Of a stretch of DNA of 15,413 nt, positions 15,366-15,413 are shown piece by piece; within the stretch, counting starts at the first letter, position 1, and each line of letters begins with the position of its first letter. Source of the stretch: JBBIII01 sp037446575 (GTDB lineage: Bacteria; Bacteroidota; Ignavibacteria; UBA10030); contig JBBIII010000058.1 of the NCBI GenBank assembly GCA_037446575.1, positions 1-15,413 of the forward strand, given 5' to 3'. The position numbers and the translations under genes are program-made. The notes below the pieces were generated by a model that did no database searches, was not told the DNA's origin, and worked only from the letters and a program-made list of their open reading frames with translations.

Positions 15366-15383
15366 TATCGTAATAATACGATA
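15366..15383 (-). promoter_or_regulatory. ArsR operator in front of arsR
   Basis: TATCGTA (15366-15372) and TACGATA (15377-15383) are perfect 7-bp inverted arms around ATAA. It is a near copy of the element before arsM. It overlaps the predicted -10 box of the arsR promoter and ends 9 bp from the arsR start codon, so bound repressor should block RNA polymerase. Confidence 0.85.
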
Positions 15384-15401
15384 GTAATTTTAGGAAAGCA
15401 A
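15373..15401 (-). promoter_or_regulatory. Predicted sigma-70-type promoter of arsR
   Basis: On the minus strand, TTGCTT (15401-15396) and TATTAT (15378-15373) are spaced by exactly 17 bp. The -10 box is a 5-of-6 match and lies inside the ArsR palindrome. The expected transcription start is about 10 bp before the ATG, giving a very short leader. The -35 box is only half matched. Confidence 0.5.
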
Positions 15402-15413
15402 GGGAAAATTTTG

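Overview
The window is AT-rich and has the gene content of a member of the Bacteroidota/Ignavibacteriota (FCB) group. The lineage is inferred from four things: a DUF4159–DUF4175 pair, an AddAB-like helicase/nuclease pair of the type found in that group, a MuiA-family protein carrying a carboxypeptidase-regulatory-like (CNA-B-type) domain, and a tendency to weak Shine-Dalgarno sites. No rRNA, tRNA, CRISPR array, insertion sequence or integrase is visible.

Left part (1-4864, + strand): a short 9-bp-periodic repeat at the edge is followed by a secreted DUF4159 protein, a very large membrane-anchored DUF4175 protein with a Gln/Met-rich coiled-coil tail, and a small five-helix membrane protein. 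A long, convincing rho-independent terminator closes this unit. DUF4159 and DUF4175 genes usually sit with MoxR ATPase, DUF58 and VWA (Bat-like) genes; those would lie to the left of the window.

Centre (4913-10776, + strand): two genes overlapping by ATGA encode an AddA-like UvrD-family helicase with a C-terminal RecB-type nuclease, and an AddB-like partner with no Walker A motif but an intact nuclease site and the four-cysteine Fe-S signature. Together they should form a double-strand-break resection enzyme.

Gap (10777-11488): about 700 bases without an intact gene. It holds a plausible decayed reading frame with three in-frame stops and a compact palindromic repeat of the widespread interspersed GTCATTGCGA...TCGCAATGAC kind.

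Right part (11489-15413, - strand): reading leftward from the right edge, arsR, arsM, arsC, a MuiA-family protein split by an inserted CNA-B-like domain, and a 74-residue cysteine-rich GDCCVxC protein. Two near-identical palindromes, one before arsR and one before arsM, are almost certainly the ArsR operators. arsM and arsC overlap by 4 nt. Read as a pathway: ArsC reduces As(V) to As(III), ArsM methylates As(III), and ArsR derepresses both when As(III) is present. No arsenite efflux gene (arsB or acr3) is present in the visible part. No terminator is seen between arsC and the MuiA gene, so the last two genes may belong to the same transcript. The most interesting signals are this efflux-less ars layout with twin operators, the domain-split MuiA protein, and the GDCCVxC protein next to it.
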